A DNA stretch of 64,000 bases. Origin: Mucilaginibacter auburnensis. Lineage in GTDB: Bacteria; Bacteroidota; Bacteroidia; Sphingobacteriales; Sphingobacteriaceae. Positions 54,509 to 63,168 of this stretch are shown piece after piece. Under the pieces are notes generated by a model. That model was not told the DNA's origin. It did not search any database and saw nothing but the letters and a program-made list of their open reading frames with translations. The translations under genes and the position numbers were made by a program. Location of the stretch: contig NZ_PGFJ01000001.1 of assembly GCF_002797815.1 (NCBI RefSeq), positions 62,001 to 126,000 on the forward strand. Reading direction: 5' to 3'. The stretch's first letter is position 1. Every line of letters begins with the position of its first letter.

Positions 54509-55681
54509 ATGAAAATCCCTTTAACCATTACCGAGTTTATTATACTCTCGCTGGCGATACAGAGCATGGTGATGGCAATAGTATTATTGTACCGCTCAAA
54601 CAGGTTAAATGGCAATGGATGGCTGTCGGCTATAATTTTATCCATATCATTTATTGCGGTTGTAAGGATAGTGTCTGGCTGCCTGCATCTGGAAGACACC
54701 TATCCCTGGATCACCCCGCTCCTGTTTCAGCCCGTTATGCTGGTCGGGCCCTTTATTTATTTCTATGCCCGCTCGCTTATATACGGCAAGATTAGGTTAA
54801 GGGCAAAACACGCAGTGCATTTGCTGCCGGTGATAAAGGGCGCAGGACCACAAATAGCTTTTATTTTATTTTACAGCGGATTGCTAAGCCTGCCATTTAT
54901 ACAAAGCTTTTATTTTACCGCAACCGCGCAATTAATTTTATTCAATGTTTATCTATCGGATAATCTTCCTTTGTTCATATCCCTGCTAACCTATTCAATT
55001 TTAAGTTACCGCCTGGTAAGGAAACATGAGGCCGGTGCATCTGCATCAACCTACAAACTAAAAGATATTAAATGGCTCAAAAACTTACTGCGCTTATTTT
55101 TGAGCTTAGTAGTACTGTTTGCAGCGAGCCTGATTTTAAACATGCAGCCGATAGCTAACAGGGACGAGTTTACCAATGCGATATTTTTTATTCCGCTGAC
55201 GGGGTTTACCTACTGGCTAAGCATATCCAGCTTTTTACGGCAAGGCAAAATGACACCTGATGACGTGGTTACCTATAACAAAGTGCCTGCAAGGGTTTAC
55301 TTTTCTGATGAGGATGCAGCGCGACACGGCGCGCAACTACTGGCATTAATGATTAAAGATAAGCCTTACCTCGACCCACTCTTGAAGTTGGACACCCTTG
55401 CCGCACGGCTCAACATTACCGAACGCGCTTTTTCTAACCTGCTTAATCAGCACGTAGGTAAAAGCTTTAATGATTTTGTGAATGAGTACCGCGTAGAAGC
55501 GGCCAAACTTAAACTGGCCGATCCAAATTTCGACCAATATACCATAGCTGCTATTGCTTACGAATGCGGCTTTAACTCCCTGGCTACTTTTCAGCGTTGT
55601 TTTAAGCAGTTTGCAGGGATAACTCCAAGTCAGTTTTTACAGCAACGAAAAGCAGGGGCCCAATTAGTTCAGCAGCAATGA
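54509..55681 (+). CDS. AraC-family regulator with N-terminal multi-pass membrane domain
   Basis: Membrane-bound regulator of 390 residues from ATG 54509; an in-frame ATG at 54416 lies inside the palindrome and would add an Arg-rich 31-residue lead, so it is unlikely. The N-terminal half (about 1-230) has around seven hydrophobic segments (ITEFIILSLAIQSMVMAIVLL, LLFQPVMLVGPFIYFYA, LRLFLSLVVLFAASLIL and others). The C-terminal AraC double HTH (about 280-380) is LDTLAARLNITERAFSNLLNQH and YTIAAIAYECGFNSLATFQRCFK. Such 7TM-AraC proteins probably sense membrane or periplasmic signals. Its stop overlaps the next start by four bases (ATGA). Confidence 0.88.
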   Translation: MKIPLTITEFIILSLAIQSMVMAIVLLYRSNRLNGNGWLSAIILSISFIAVVRIVSGCLHLEDTYPWITPLLFQPVMLVGPFIYFYARSLIYGKIRLRAKHAVHLLPVIKGAGPQIAFILFYSGLLSLPFIQSFYFTATAQLILFNVYLSDNLPLFISLLTYSILSYRLVRKHEAGASASTYKLKDIKWLKNLLRLFLSLVVLFAASLILNMQPIANRDEFTNAIFFIPLTGFTYWLSISSFLRQGKMTPDDVVTYNKVPARVYFSDEDAARHGAQLLALMIKDKPYLDPLLKLDTLAARLNITERAFSNLLNQHVGKSFNDFVNEYRVEAAKLKLADPNFDQYTIAAIAYECGFNSLATFQRCFKQFAGITPSQFLQQRKAGAQLVQQQ

Positions 55682-56055
55682 AATTAGCAGGCAAACAATA
55701 TATTTTCTGTGTATTAGCAACTATACTATTGACCATAATCAGCCTTACGGCCGCCGCGCAAAACCCATTAACAAAATATGCAGGAACATATGAGCGCGTG
55801 GTAGGTAATTACCATGCAACGGTTACTGTTTATATAAAAGACAATAAACTGCGGGCGAAACAATCATGGGACCGTAAAGTGCGAACATTTGAGCAGGTAG
55901 GTAACGACAAGTTCATCATTGCCATGGATGGCTGGGCAGTTGAGTTTAAACGGGACAAGCAGAATAAAGTAGCGCAGATGAAAGTGTTAGGGAATGAGGT
56001 TTGGGTAAAGAAGCAAACTGATGCTACTGCAGTGTACAGCTTTAGAATGTTCTGA
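55678..56055 (+). CDS. Secreted single DUF3471-like domain protein
   Basis: Secreted protein of 125 residues, signal peptide ending at TAAAQ (about residue 28). The remainder is one beta domain, YAGTYERVVGN, VTVYIKDNKLRAKQSWD, VKFIIAMDGWAV-like (KFIIAMDGWAVEFKRD) and NKVAQMKVLGNEVWVKK, that aligns along its length with each repeat of the 53699-54322 protein. It overlaps the membrane AraC gene by four bases, so it is translationally coupled to it. This suggests the regulator and the secreted domain work together, perhaps as sensor and ligand-binding partner; that is inference. Confidence 0.72.
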   Translation: MKLAGKQYIFCVLATILLTIISLTAAAQNPLTKYAGTYERVVGNYHATVTVYIKDNKLRAKQSWDRKVRTFEQVGNDKFIIAMDGWAVEFKRDKQNKVAQMKVLGNEVWVKKQTDATAVYSFRMF

Positions 56056-56065
56056 TTTACATACT

Positions 56066-58681
56066 TTACTTTAAGATAGTAACATACCCGCTCATAACCT
56101 TCTTTTGAAAATTCAGGTCTATCACATAATAATAAGTAGCGGCCGGTAAGCTTTTACCGTTGGTTGTACCATCCCAGTCAGTATTGTAGCCTTTTGAACG
56201 ATGCAAAAGCTGACCGTTTCTGTCAAAAACACTTACCAAACAATTTGGGTAGCCTAACAAACCTTTTATAAACCAGGTATCATTAATTCCATCTGCATTG
56301 GGTGTAAATGCATTCGGAATTTCAACCCTATCAACTAAATGAATCGTTAATGTCTGGCTTTCGGCAGGTAAACTGCAAGTGTTGGCAGGAGCAACTACAC
56401 AACGCACTTCATCACCGTCAGCAAAATCCTTGCTTTCTAAGTAAGCCGTATTACTACCGGTTAAAAGTCCGTTAACATACCATTGGTAACCGGCACCGGG
56501 ATAGCCATTGGTTACATTAGCAGTAATGGTTATAGAGGTGCCCGGGAAAACATAATTTACTGACGAAGCAATAGAAACCTTAGTATTTACCGGATTGGTT
56601 AATGCTACTATTGAAGTATTTGATGTTGCCGGGAAGCCAGCTAAACAAGGGCTGTCATTGTTGATCAAGGTACAAGTAACCTGATCACCATCTTTAAACG
56701 TGGTGCTGCTGAAAATATTGGTAGTATTGTTAACCGCTACATTGTTTACGCGCCATTGATACAAAGGATTAGCTCCACCATTGCTGCCGGTAGCTGTAAA
56801 TGTAACCGCAGAACCCGCACATTGGCCGCTGTAAACGGGTGATATACTTACCTGTGGAGCCGGAGGTAACCCTACGGTTAACGCCTGCGATTTAGGTATT
56901 GCCGACACATAATATTGCTGTGTAGTATTTTGTAAGATAGTAATGGTAGTGGTACCGGGGCCAACAATTTTCACATCGCCCTGTGCGGATATAGTTGCTA
57001 CACTGGTGTTACTGCTGGTATAGGTAACAGGTATTAATTTGTCGCCTATAAATGCGTTAACGTTAAAATCAGCGCTGCAGATGGTCTTGGCGCTGAAAGC
57101 AGGCAAATCAACATATAAATGTTCAATAACCGTTAAAATTTGGCTTACCGGATTTGCCGCAGTATAATTTTGATTTCCCGCCTGATTAGCGGTGATTGTA
57201 CTGATACCAGGACCTACCAGATGAACAAGCCCTTCTGGTGTTATTGTGGCAACCGCAGGGTTGCTGCTGGTAAATGTAATGGGAGTTTCAAGGTTGTTAC
57301 TTGTAGCGGCCGGGGCGTAGTTGTTATTTTGGTCGAGTTTATCGGGTTGTACTACAGGAAAGTTTATTACTGAAGGTACCTTGGCAGTAAGGTCAACCGC
57401 TATATTAACTGTTGTACTGTAACTCCCGCCCCCATTGTAAGCTGTAATTGTATAATTGGTTGCCGGCCACATAACTGTAGGTGTGCCCGTTATAATGCCG
57501 GTTTGCGGGTTAAAGCTTAAGCCGGTTGGCAATGGTTTATCAATGGTAAAACCAGATATTGATACTTTGTAGATTGAACCATACCTACCCACATATGCAT
57601 AACCTTTACCATCCAGCACCAGGGCTATGGCAGTTGTCAATCCAAGCTCATCCGCAACTTTACTAACTGTACCATTAGGCGATATTCTAAGCAGCTGACC
57701 AGCGTTTTGTGCTATTACATAAATATTATTTGTTGCATCTACCCTGAGCTCACGCGGACGATCTAACCCTGTGGCCACTGTAGTGACTGTGCCATCGGTA
57801 GCAATTTTTCGTACAGCACCATTTCCAGTATCAGCCACATATAAATTTCCGGCATTGTCAATCCCCACAGCTGTTGGGGTATCAAATGTGGCAGTAGCGA
57901 TGTTACCGTTGGTAAAACCCGCACTGCCCGTTCCCGCAAAAGTAGTTACCGCGCCTGAAGGAGTGATCTTTCTGATCAGATTATTACCCTGATCTGCCAG
58001 GTAAATATTATCCGTAGCATCAATAGCCATGCCTCTGGGGTAATTAAAACTTGCCATTGTACCGATTGGACTGTTTGTTGCACCCCTCGTTCCATTACCT
58101 GCAAACGTTGAGACCATTCCGGCACGCGTAATTTTTCGGATAAGGTTGTTACCCAGATCGCTTACAAAAAGGTTTCCAGAAGCATCGCGCACCAACGCAT
58201 CAGGGTTATCAAAGGTAGCCTGGTCAAGAGGGCCATTATTTGCACCCGTACCATATCCCACCGGCCCCGCGTACCTTGATATCACACCATTGGGGCTAAC
58301 TTTCATTATTTCATGAGAATCGTAGTTTGCGGCATACAACGTTCCATCTGCTTCTGCAACAATTCCCGTAATTTGATTTAAAGCACTTGCAAATGCGATA
58401 GAAGCAACATTCTGCCCATAATTTGCTGCTGGTATATTACCCCCTGTATTGTTGGGTACCATTAGATTAATAGGCTTGTTTATAGCAAATACTTGCGGCG
58501 ATAAATAAGATATATTTGGTGGAGTTGTAATAGTAGTGGGAATATCATGCACCTGAATTGAAGAAAGTGTTTTTAGAGCCGGCGCTTTAGCAATTTCCAA
58601 CTTTAAAGCCGACTGCCCATTTGTAATGAAACTTACTTGTAGTAAGATCAAAAAAAATAGTATGCTTTTCAAGTTGGCCAT
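56066..58681 (-). CDS. Large secreted NHL-repeat/Ig-like protein with type IX sorting (CHU_C) domain
   Basis: Secreted protein of 871 residues, signal peptide ending near TNGQ. About 105-385 hold NHL-type propeller repeats (GPLDQATFDNPDALVRDASGN, then NLFVSDLGNNLIRKIT, and similar); about 385-430 a putative Ig domain (GLSFNPQTGIITGTPT); about 440-610 two BIG-like repeats of T.TSSN..VATI...G.V..VGPG; about 620-790 PKD/Ig-like modules; about 790-871 a gliding-motility-associated C-terminal domain (IPNAFTPNADGINDTW) for T9SS type B export. It is probably a cell-surface or matrix adhesin. The upstream 313 bases hold repeated CGTTTCA/GTCTCA motifs. Confidence 0.88.
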   Translation of the reverse strand: MANLKSILFFLILLQVSFITNGQSALKLEIAKAPALKTLSSIQVHDIPTTITTPPNISYLSPQVFAINKPINLMVPNNTGGNIPAANYGQNVASIAFASALNQITGIVAEADGTLYAANYDSHEIMKVSPNGVISRYAGPVGYGTGANNGPLDQATFDNPDALVRDASGNLFVSDLGNNLIRKITRAGMVSTFAGNGTRGATNSPIGTMASFNYPRGMAIDATDNIYLADQGNNLIRKITPSGAVTTFAGTGSAGFTNGNIATATFDTPTAVGIDNAGNLYVADTGNGAVRKIATDGTVTTVATGLDRPRELRVDATNNIYVIAQNAGQLLRISPNGTVSKVADELGLTTAIALVLDGKGYAYVGRYGSIYKVSISGFTIDKPLPTGLSFNPQTGIITGTPTVMWPATNYTITAYNGGGSYSTTVNIAVDLTAKVPSVINFPVVQPDKLDQNNNYAPAATSNNLETPITFTSSNPAVATITPEGLVHLVGPGISTITANQAGNQNYTAANPVSQILTVIEHLYVDLPAFSAKTICSADFNVNAFIGDKLIPVTYTSSNTSVATISAQGDVKIVGPGTTTITILQNTTQQYYVSAIPKSQALTVGLPPAPQVSISPVYSGQCAGSAVTFTATGSNGGANPLYQWRVNNVAVNNTTNIFSSTTFKDGDQVTCTLINNDSPCLAGFPATSNTSIVALTNPVNTKVSIASSVNYVFPGTSITITANVTNGYPGAGYQWYVNGLLTGSNTAYLESKDFADGDEVRCVVAPANTCSLPAESQTLTIHLVDRVEIPNAFTPNADGINDTWFIKGLLGYPNCLVSVFDRNGQLLHRSKGYNTDWDGTTNGKSLPAATYYYVIDLNFQKKVMSGYVTILK

Positions 58682-58994
58682 TTTTGTGACTTCAGTCGGG
58701 TTTAAACGCCTAATATCGGCTTTGCCCGGAGTAAACAGAAATTGAACATTTAAATTTTACATTGTTTTAAAGATCATTACCTATTCGGTTTTTAGTCCAG
58801 ATTGCCTGAAAATCGTTTCACCCGTCTCATTTTCGTTTCACTTATTTATAATAAACTATTAACTATCAAAATATTACAAAGAATATCGTTTCAAATCGTC
58901 TCACATATTCAATGAGACGATGGTACCGTATAGGGGCAAATAAAATGCCCTCACCTTTAGCAGATGAGGGCTTTTGTTATGATGTTATTACACC
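58682..58994. other. 313-bp intergenic region: repeated motifs and a terminator
   Basis: No gene is visible. CGTTTCA followed by GTCTCA occurs at 58814-58829, CGTTTCA again at 58834-58840, and CGTTTCA plus CGTCTCA at 58887-58903. ATCGTCTCA (58895-58903) and TGAGACGAT (58913-58921) form a 9-base inverted repeat with a 9-base spacer. These look like operator or promoter elements for the CHU_C gene. A terminator for the lactonase gene follows at 58947-58971. Confidence 0.5.
58947..58971 (-). terminator. Intrinsic terminator of the cupin/SMP-30 gene
   Basis: GCCCTCA (58947-58953) pairs with TGAGGGC (58965-58971); on the minus strand the stem is followed by ATTTTATTT, 24 bases after the stop at 58995. 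Confidence 0.7.
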
Positions 58995-60938
58995 TTACAA
59001 GTAATTAATATACCCCGTAGCGTTAGTGCGTATTTTATAAACTTTGTTCAAGCTAACAATGTAAAGGGTTTTCATGTCCTTATCGCCAAAGCAAAGGCTT
59101 ACTGGGAACTGCGGCAGGTTGATCATGCCTACAAAAGCGCCTTTATTGTTGAATATTTGAACACCGTAATAGGTAGCAACATAAATATTGCCGGCTTTAT
59201 CAATAGCCATACCGTCGGCACTTGATGAGCGGCCTTTTCTGTCTAACACCAGGTCAACCAAAAACAGTTTAGCAAACTGGCGACCGTTGCTGATAGTGCC
59301 ATCAGGGTTTACATCGTAAGCCCATATGTAGTTGTCTTTCTCACTCTTAACAGGGTACCAGCTTTCATCATCGTAGCAGTTGTTGATGTAAAGTGTTTTA
59401 CCATCTGGCGATAATACAATACCGTTAGGCATAGCAAACTCATTAGGTTTGGTTATGCGGGTAACCGTTTTACGGTCAGGCGATACATAGTAAACCGCGC
59501 GACCCGGCTGGAACTTGGTTGGCTCCATGGTAAACTGCGGGTCGGTAAAGTAAACGCCACCTTTAGCATCTGTAATAACATCATTCGGCCCGTCAATTGA
59601 TTTACCATCGTATTTATTAGCAACAACGCCAACCACTTGTCCTTTAGTGGTCATTTCAACTACCTGATGCCCCATCATATCGCAAACTACCAGGTTACCG
59701 TTTTTATATGGGTAAAGGCCGTTAGTCTGCATTTTACCTGCGCTGATAGCCTTATAGCTGCCGCTTGGGTCAATCTCTAAAGTTGAGCTGCGTTTAGGGT
59801 CAGCATTAAAGTCTTTATCAAAATACATGCTTGACATGTAGATCTTGCCGTTCATCCATTTCGGACCTTCGCCGAAGATAATGCCCGGTTTGGTTTTGCT
59901 GCCATCAATTAACAGCTCCAATTTGGCATCAGCTGGGATAAGCGAATTAAATGCTGATACCGCTGCTTTCTCCTTATCTAAATAGTCTTTACGTGCAGGC
60001 CAGAACATGTCAATAGCATCGCAACCCAGATCGCCAATGTTGGCGCCATGTACCATGTTTGACGGAATGCGTACCACGTCGCCCGGCTTCATAGCTTGCT
60101 CATCATCTAATAAGATCTCGTCGCAACCGCCGCGCAATACAAACATCATTTGCTCTTCCGGGTGGATGTGACGCTCAAATACTGAACCCGGATCCATTGA
60201 AATAAAGCTCAACTGAACGTTTTTGGTTGAGATAATGCGAGAGTGCGCGCCTTTAGCCAATGGCGTAAGCTGCACATTGTATAAGTCATAAACCTGACCG
60301 GCTTTGATGTTCGGCTCCAAAGTAGCTTCAACATCCTTTACCTCGGCAGGCAGGTTTTTAACACCGGCCTTTGTTAAATAGTCTAAACGGAAAGGGCTGT
60401 ATACCTCTAATACCTTAGCGCCTTTAGCACCAGCGGTTAAAGCGCTTTTGCTGCCTTTTTCTAAATAAACAAAATCAGTACGTGGGGTACCCGCGTTTTC
60501 GCCATCCGGTGCCTGGCGTTTAAGTGCTGTCATAGTAACGGGTGCTCCATTAATGCTTTGATCAACCGAGCCTTCCATTACAAACAGCAATCTGTCGGCA
60601 GGTAAAGTTTCTTCAGGTATTTTTGCATTGGCATCTAAAGTAATAACAGCGCTCATCAAACCTGTACCCCAAAACAATTTAGCTTTAACACCCGGATACA
60701 GTTCGGCACTATCAACAGTGGCTGTGCTTTTTACTTTGCCTTCTTCTAAGTTGGATGGGATACCATTTTGCGGAACGCCCGTAAGCTCACGTTTGGTTAG
60801 TTTATATTGCTCAATAAGCTCATCATTCTTTTTTTGCCACCCCGACGATGTTGTGCCCGACTGGCATTGCACCAGCGCTACGGCCAATAGCGTTAAGGCA
60901 CCGTTTACGATGCTCCTGTTTATCAGTGATCTTCTCAT
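58995..60938 (-). CDS. Secreted cupin-cupin-SMP-30/gluconolactonase fusion
   Basis: Exported protein of 647 residues from ATG 60938; an in-frame ATG 19 codons upstream (60995) is less likely because it would precede the signal sequence (RRSLINRSIVNGALTLLAVALVQC). Two cupin domains (about 50-180 and 190-330) come first; the second has the metal-binding HIHPEEQ...E and a downstream His (PSNMVHG). A C-terminal SMP-30 propeller (about 345-640) carries FGEGPKWMNGKIYMS, SIDGPNDVITDAKGGVYFTDP and the NGIVLSPDGKTLYINN and DGMAIDKAGNIYVATYYG blocks. Lactone hydrolysis is likely; the cupin half may bind or isomerise the sugar. It is divergent from the IlvD/Edd dehydratase. Confidence 0.87.
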   Translation of the reverse strand: MRRSLINRSIVNGALTLLAVALVQCQSGTTSSGWQKKNDELIEQYKLTKRELTGVPQNGIPSNLEEGKVKSTATVDSAELYPGVKAKLFWGTGLMSAVITLDANAKIPEETLPADRLLFVMEGSVDQSINGAPVTMTALKRQAPDGENAGTPRTDFVYLEKGSKSALTAGAKGAKVLEVYSPFRLDYLTKAGVKNLPAEVKDVEATLEPNIKAGQVYDLYNVQLTPLAKGAHSRIISTKNVQLSFISMDPGSVFERHIHPEEQMMFVLRGGCDEILLDDEQAMKPGDVVRIPSNMVHGANIGDLGCDAIDMFWPARKDYLDKEKAAVSAFNSLIPADAKLELLIDGSKTKPGIIFGEGPKWMNGKIYMSSMYFDKDFNADPKRSSTLEIDPSGSYKAISAGKMQTNGLYPYKNGNLVVCDMMGHQVVEMTTKGQVVGVVANKYDGKSIDGPNDVITDAKGGVYFTDPQFTMEPTKFQPGRAVYYVSPDRKTVTRITKPNEFAMPNGIVLSPDGKTLYINNCYDDESWYPVKSEKDNYIWAYDVNPDGTISNGRQFAKLFLVDLVLDRKGRSSSADGMAIDKAGNIYVATYYGVQIFNNKGAFVGMINLPQFPVSLCFGDKDMKTLYIVSLNKVYKIRTNATGYINYL

Positions 60939-61337
60939 AGTTTGGTTATTGTAGTTTTCGACTCGAAAATTAACTATTTCGTTTTCAAGTGACAAATTTG
61001 TTTTCTGCCGCTGATGAATATAGCCTTGCAGATGTTAAGAATGTTACATAGCGGGCCTGCCTAAAGCCTAAATGTGTAAAATCCACCGCTGGGATAAAAA
61101 GCACTTTAACAAGTTTGTTGTTAAGACAATTTAAATGACAGTTAATTAGCACATTAATCACCTATAAAAAATGCCGCTCACACCCGTAAAAAAGATTTTT
61201 TTTACCTGTGTAAATAAAAGTTTTAGTACTTTGCAGCCCATTAACTCCAAAGCTTTTTGAAATTTTACAGGCAAGTAATGTCTCTTTTTTGGAGAGATGA
61301 TGGGTTAGTATTTACTGGTAACAACATTTAATAATTT
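60939..61337. other. 399-bp divergent intergenic region between lactonase fusion and dehydratase
   Basis: No ORF of note. It contains an A/T hairpin (GTAAAAAA at 61186-61193 with TTTTTTAC at 61198-61205), a possible promoter for the dehydratase (TAGTACTTTGC ending at 61233, close to but not matching TAnnTTTG) and a second short hairpin TCTC/GAGA near 61280-61296. I see no tRNA and no recognisable riboswitch. Confidence 0.45.
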
Positions 61338-63053
61338 ATGAACAAATTTCGCAGTTCCGAATGGTTTGGAACAAGAGACAAGATGGGTTTCATCTACCGT
61401 AGCTGGATGAAAAATCAGGGTATGCCCGAAGACATGTTTGACGGTCGCCCTGTAATTGGTATCTGTAACACCTACTCGGAGCTTACTCCCTGTAATGCCC
61501 ACCTGCGCGATATTGCTGAAAGCGTAAAACGCGGTGTATTAGAGGCGGGCGGTTTCCCGTTAGAGTTCCCTATCATGTCATTAGGCGAAACTTTGTTAAA
61601 GCCTACTGCTATGCTTTTCCGCAACCTGGCTGCTATGGATGCTGAAGAGTCTATCCGTGGTAATCCTATTGATGGTGTTGTATTGCTAACCGGTTGCGAT
61701 AAAACTACACCTTCAACCCTGATGGGTGCTGCCAGCGTTGACCTGCCTACCATTGTGGTACAAGGCGGACCAATGCTTAACGGTAAATTCCGTGGCGAAG
61801 ATATTGGCTCAGGTACAGCTGTTTGGAAATTTAATGACGCCCTTAAAACCGGCGAAATGACCTACGACGAATTTGCAGAAGCAGAAAGCTGCCAATCACG
61901 CAGCCCGGGCCACTGTATGACAATGGGTACCGCGTCAACCATGGCGGTAATGGTTGAGTCATTAGGTATGTCATTAAGCGGTATGGCTGCTATTCCGGCT
62001 GTTGATGCACGTAAAAAACGTATTGCTCAGCTATCTGGTCGCCGTATTGTTGAGATGGTTAAAGAAGACCTTAAGATCTCAAAAATATTAACCCGCGAAG
62101 CATTCGAAAACGCTATCAAAATAAATGCTGCTGTTGGTGGTTCAACCAACTTCATTATTCACCTCACTGCAATTGCAGGCCGTATAGGTGTTGACTTGAA
62201 TATTGATGATTTTGACCAATTAGGCGCTAAAATGCCTTTGCTGCTTAACCTCATGCCTTCGGGTAAATTCCTGATGGAAGACTTCTTCTACGCAGGTGGT
62301 TTGCCGGCTATCATCAACCAAATTAGGTCTGAGCTGCACATGGATGTTATAACCGTTACAGGTAAATCGCATGCCGAAAACATTGCTAACTCAACTAAAA
62401 TATATAACAGCGACGTTATCTATACTTACGATGCACCGTTGATACCTGAAGCAGGTACAACCGTATTGAAAGGTAACCTTGCCCTTAACGGTTGTGTTAT
62501 TAAACCATCGGCAGCAACACCTGCTTTGATGCAGCACACAGGCCGCGCGGTAGTGTTTGAAAACATTGAAGACTACCACGCACGTGTTGATGATCCAAAC
62601 TTGGACATTGACGAAACCTGCGTTATGGTATTAAAAACTGTAGGACCGGTTGGTTATCCGGGTATGCCGGAAGTGGGCAATATGCCGCTACCTAAAAAGA
62701 TCTTAGATAAAGGTATTACCGATATGGTACGTATATCAGACGGACGTATGAGCGGAACCGCTTACGGTACCGTTATCCTGCACGTATCGCCTGAGTCTGC
62801 CATTGGCGGAACATTAGGTCTGGTTCAAAACGGAGATATGATCACTTTGGATGTTGCCGCAAAACGCATCCACCTGGAAGTATCAGACGAAGAACTGGCA
62901 GAACGCCGCAAAACATGGGTAGCGCCCCCTGTTATGGCAAGCCGTGGTTATGCAAGCTTGTACATTAACACTGTACAGCAGGCTGACAAAGGTGCCGACC
63001 TTGACTTCCTGGTAGGCTGCTCAGGTTCAAAAGTTCCACGCGACTCACACTAA
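61338..63053 (+). CDS. IlvD/Edd-family sugar-acid dehydratase
   Basis: Cytoplasmic dehydratase of 571 residues. Three cysteines at 52 (TPCNAH), 120 (TGCDKTTP) and 193 (GHCMTMGTAS) are spaced 68 and 73 residues apart, the spacing I recall for the [2Fe-2S] ligands of Rhizobium L-arabinonate dehydratase; the substrate-side motif VGGSTNFIIHL and DGRMSGTAYGT are also present. This subgroup removes water from aldonates such as L-arabinonate, D-xylonate or D-galactonate rather than branched-chain precursors; the exact substrate is not decided by sequence. It is divergent from the lactonase fusion and followed by a GntP symporter. Confidence 0.9.
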   Translation: MNKFRSSEWFGTRDKMGFIYRSWMKNQGMPEDMFDGRPVIGICNTYSELTPCNAHLRDIAESVKRGVLEAGGFPLEFPIMSLGETLLKPTAMLFRNLAAMDAEESIRGNPIDGVVLLTGCDKTTPSTLMGAASVDLPTIVVQGGPMLNGKFRGEDIGSGTAVWKFNDALKTGEMTYDEFAEAESCQSRSPGHCMTMGTASTMAVMVESLGMSLSGMAAIPAVDARKKRIAQLSGRRIVEMVKEDLKISKILTREAFENAIKINAAVGGSTNFIIHLTAIAGRIGVDLNIDDFDQLGAKMPLLLNLMPSGKFLMEDFFYAGGLPAIINQIRSELHMDVITVTGKSHAENIANSTKIYNSDVIYTYDAPLIPEAGTTVLKGNLALNGCVIKPSAATPALMQHTGRAVVFENIEDYHARVDDPNLDIDETCVMVLKTVGPVGYPGMPEVGNMPLPKKILDKGITDMVRISDGRMSGTAYGTVILHVSPESAIGGTLGLVQNGDMITLDVAAKRIHLEVSDEELAERRKTWVAPPVMASRGYASLYINTVQQADKGADLDFLVGCSGSKVPRDSH

Positions 63054-63097
63054 TAAAACAGCTTTGAGAAAGCTGATAAAGTAGCCGGAAACGGCAA

Positions 63098-63133
63098 AAA
63101 CGGAGAGGATTTTAACCAAAATTCTCTCCGTTT
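63098..63133 (+). terminator. Strong hairpin between dehydratase and GntP symporter genes
   Basis: A 16-bp stem with one G-T pair (63098-63113 with 63118-63133) closes an AACC loop, 44 bases after the dehydratase stop. No T-run follows on the plus strand, so it may be a partial terminator, attenuator or mRNA-stabilising stem rather than a full stop. Confidence 0.5.
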
Positions 63134-63168
63134 CCATATAATTATTAATACAACCCAATTATAAACCT

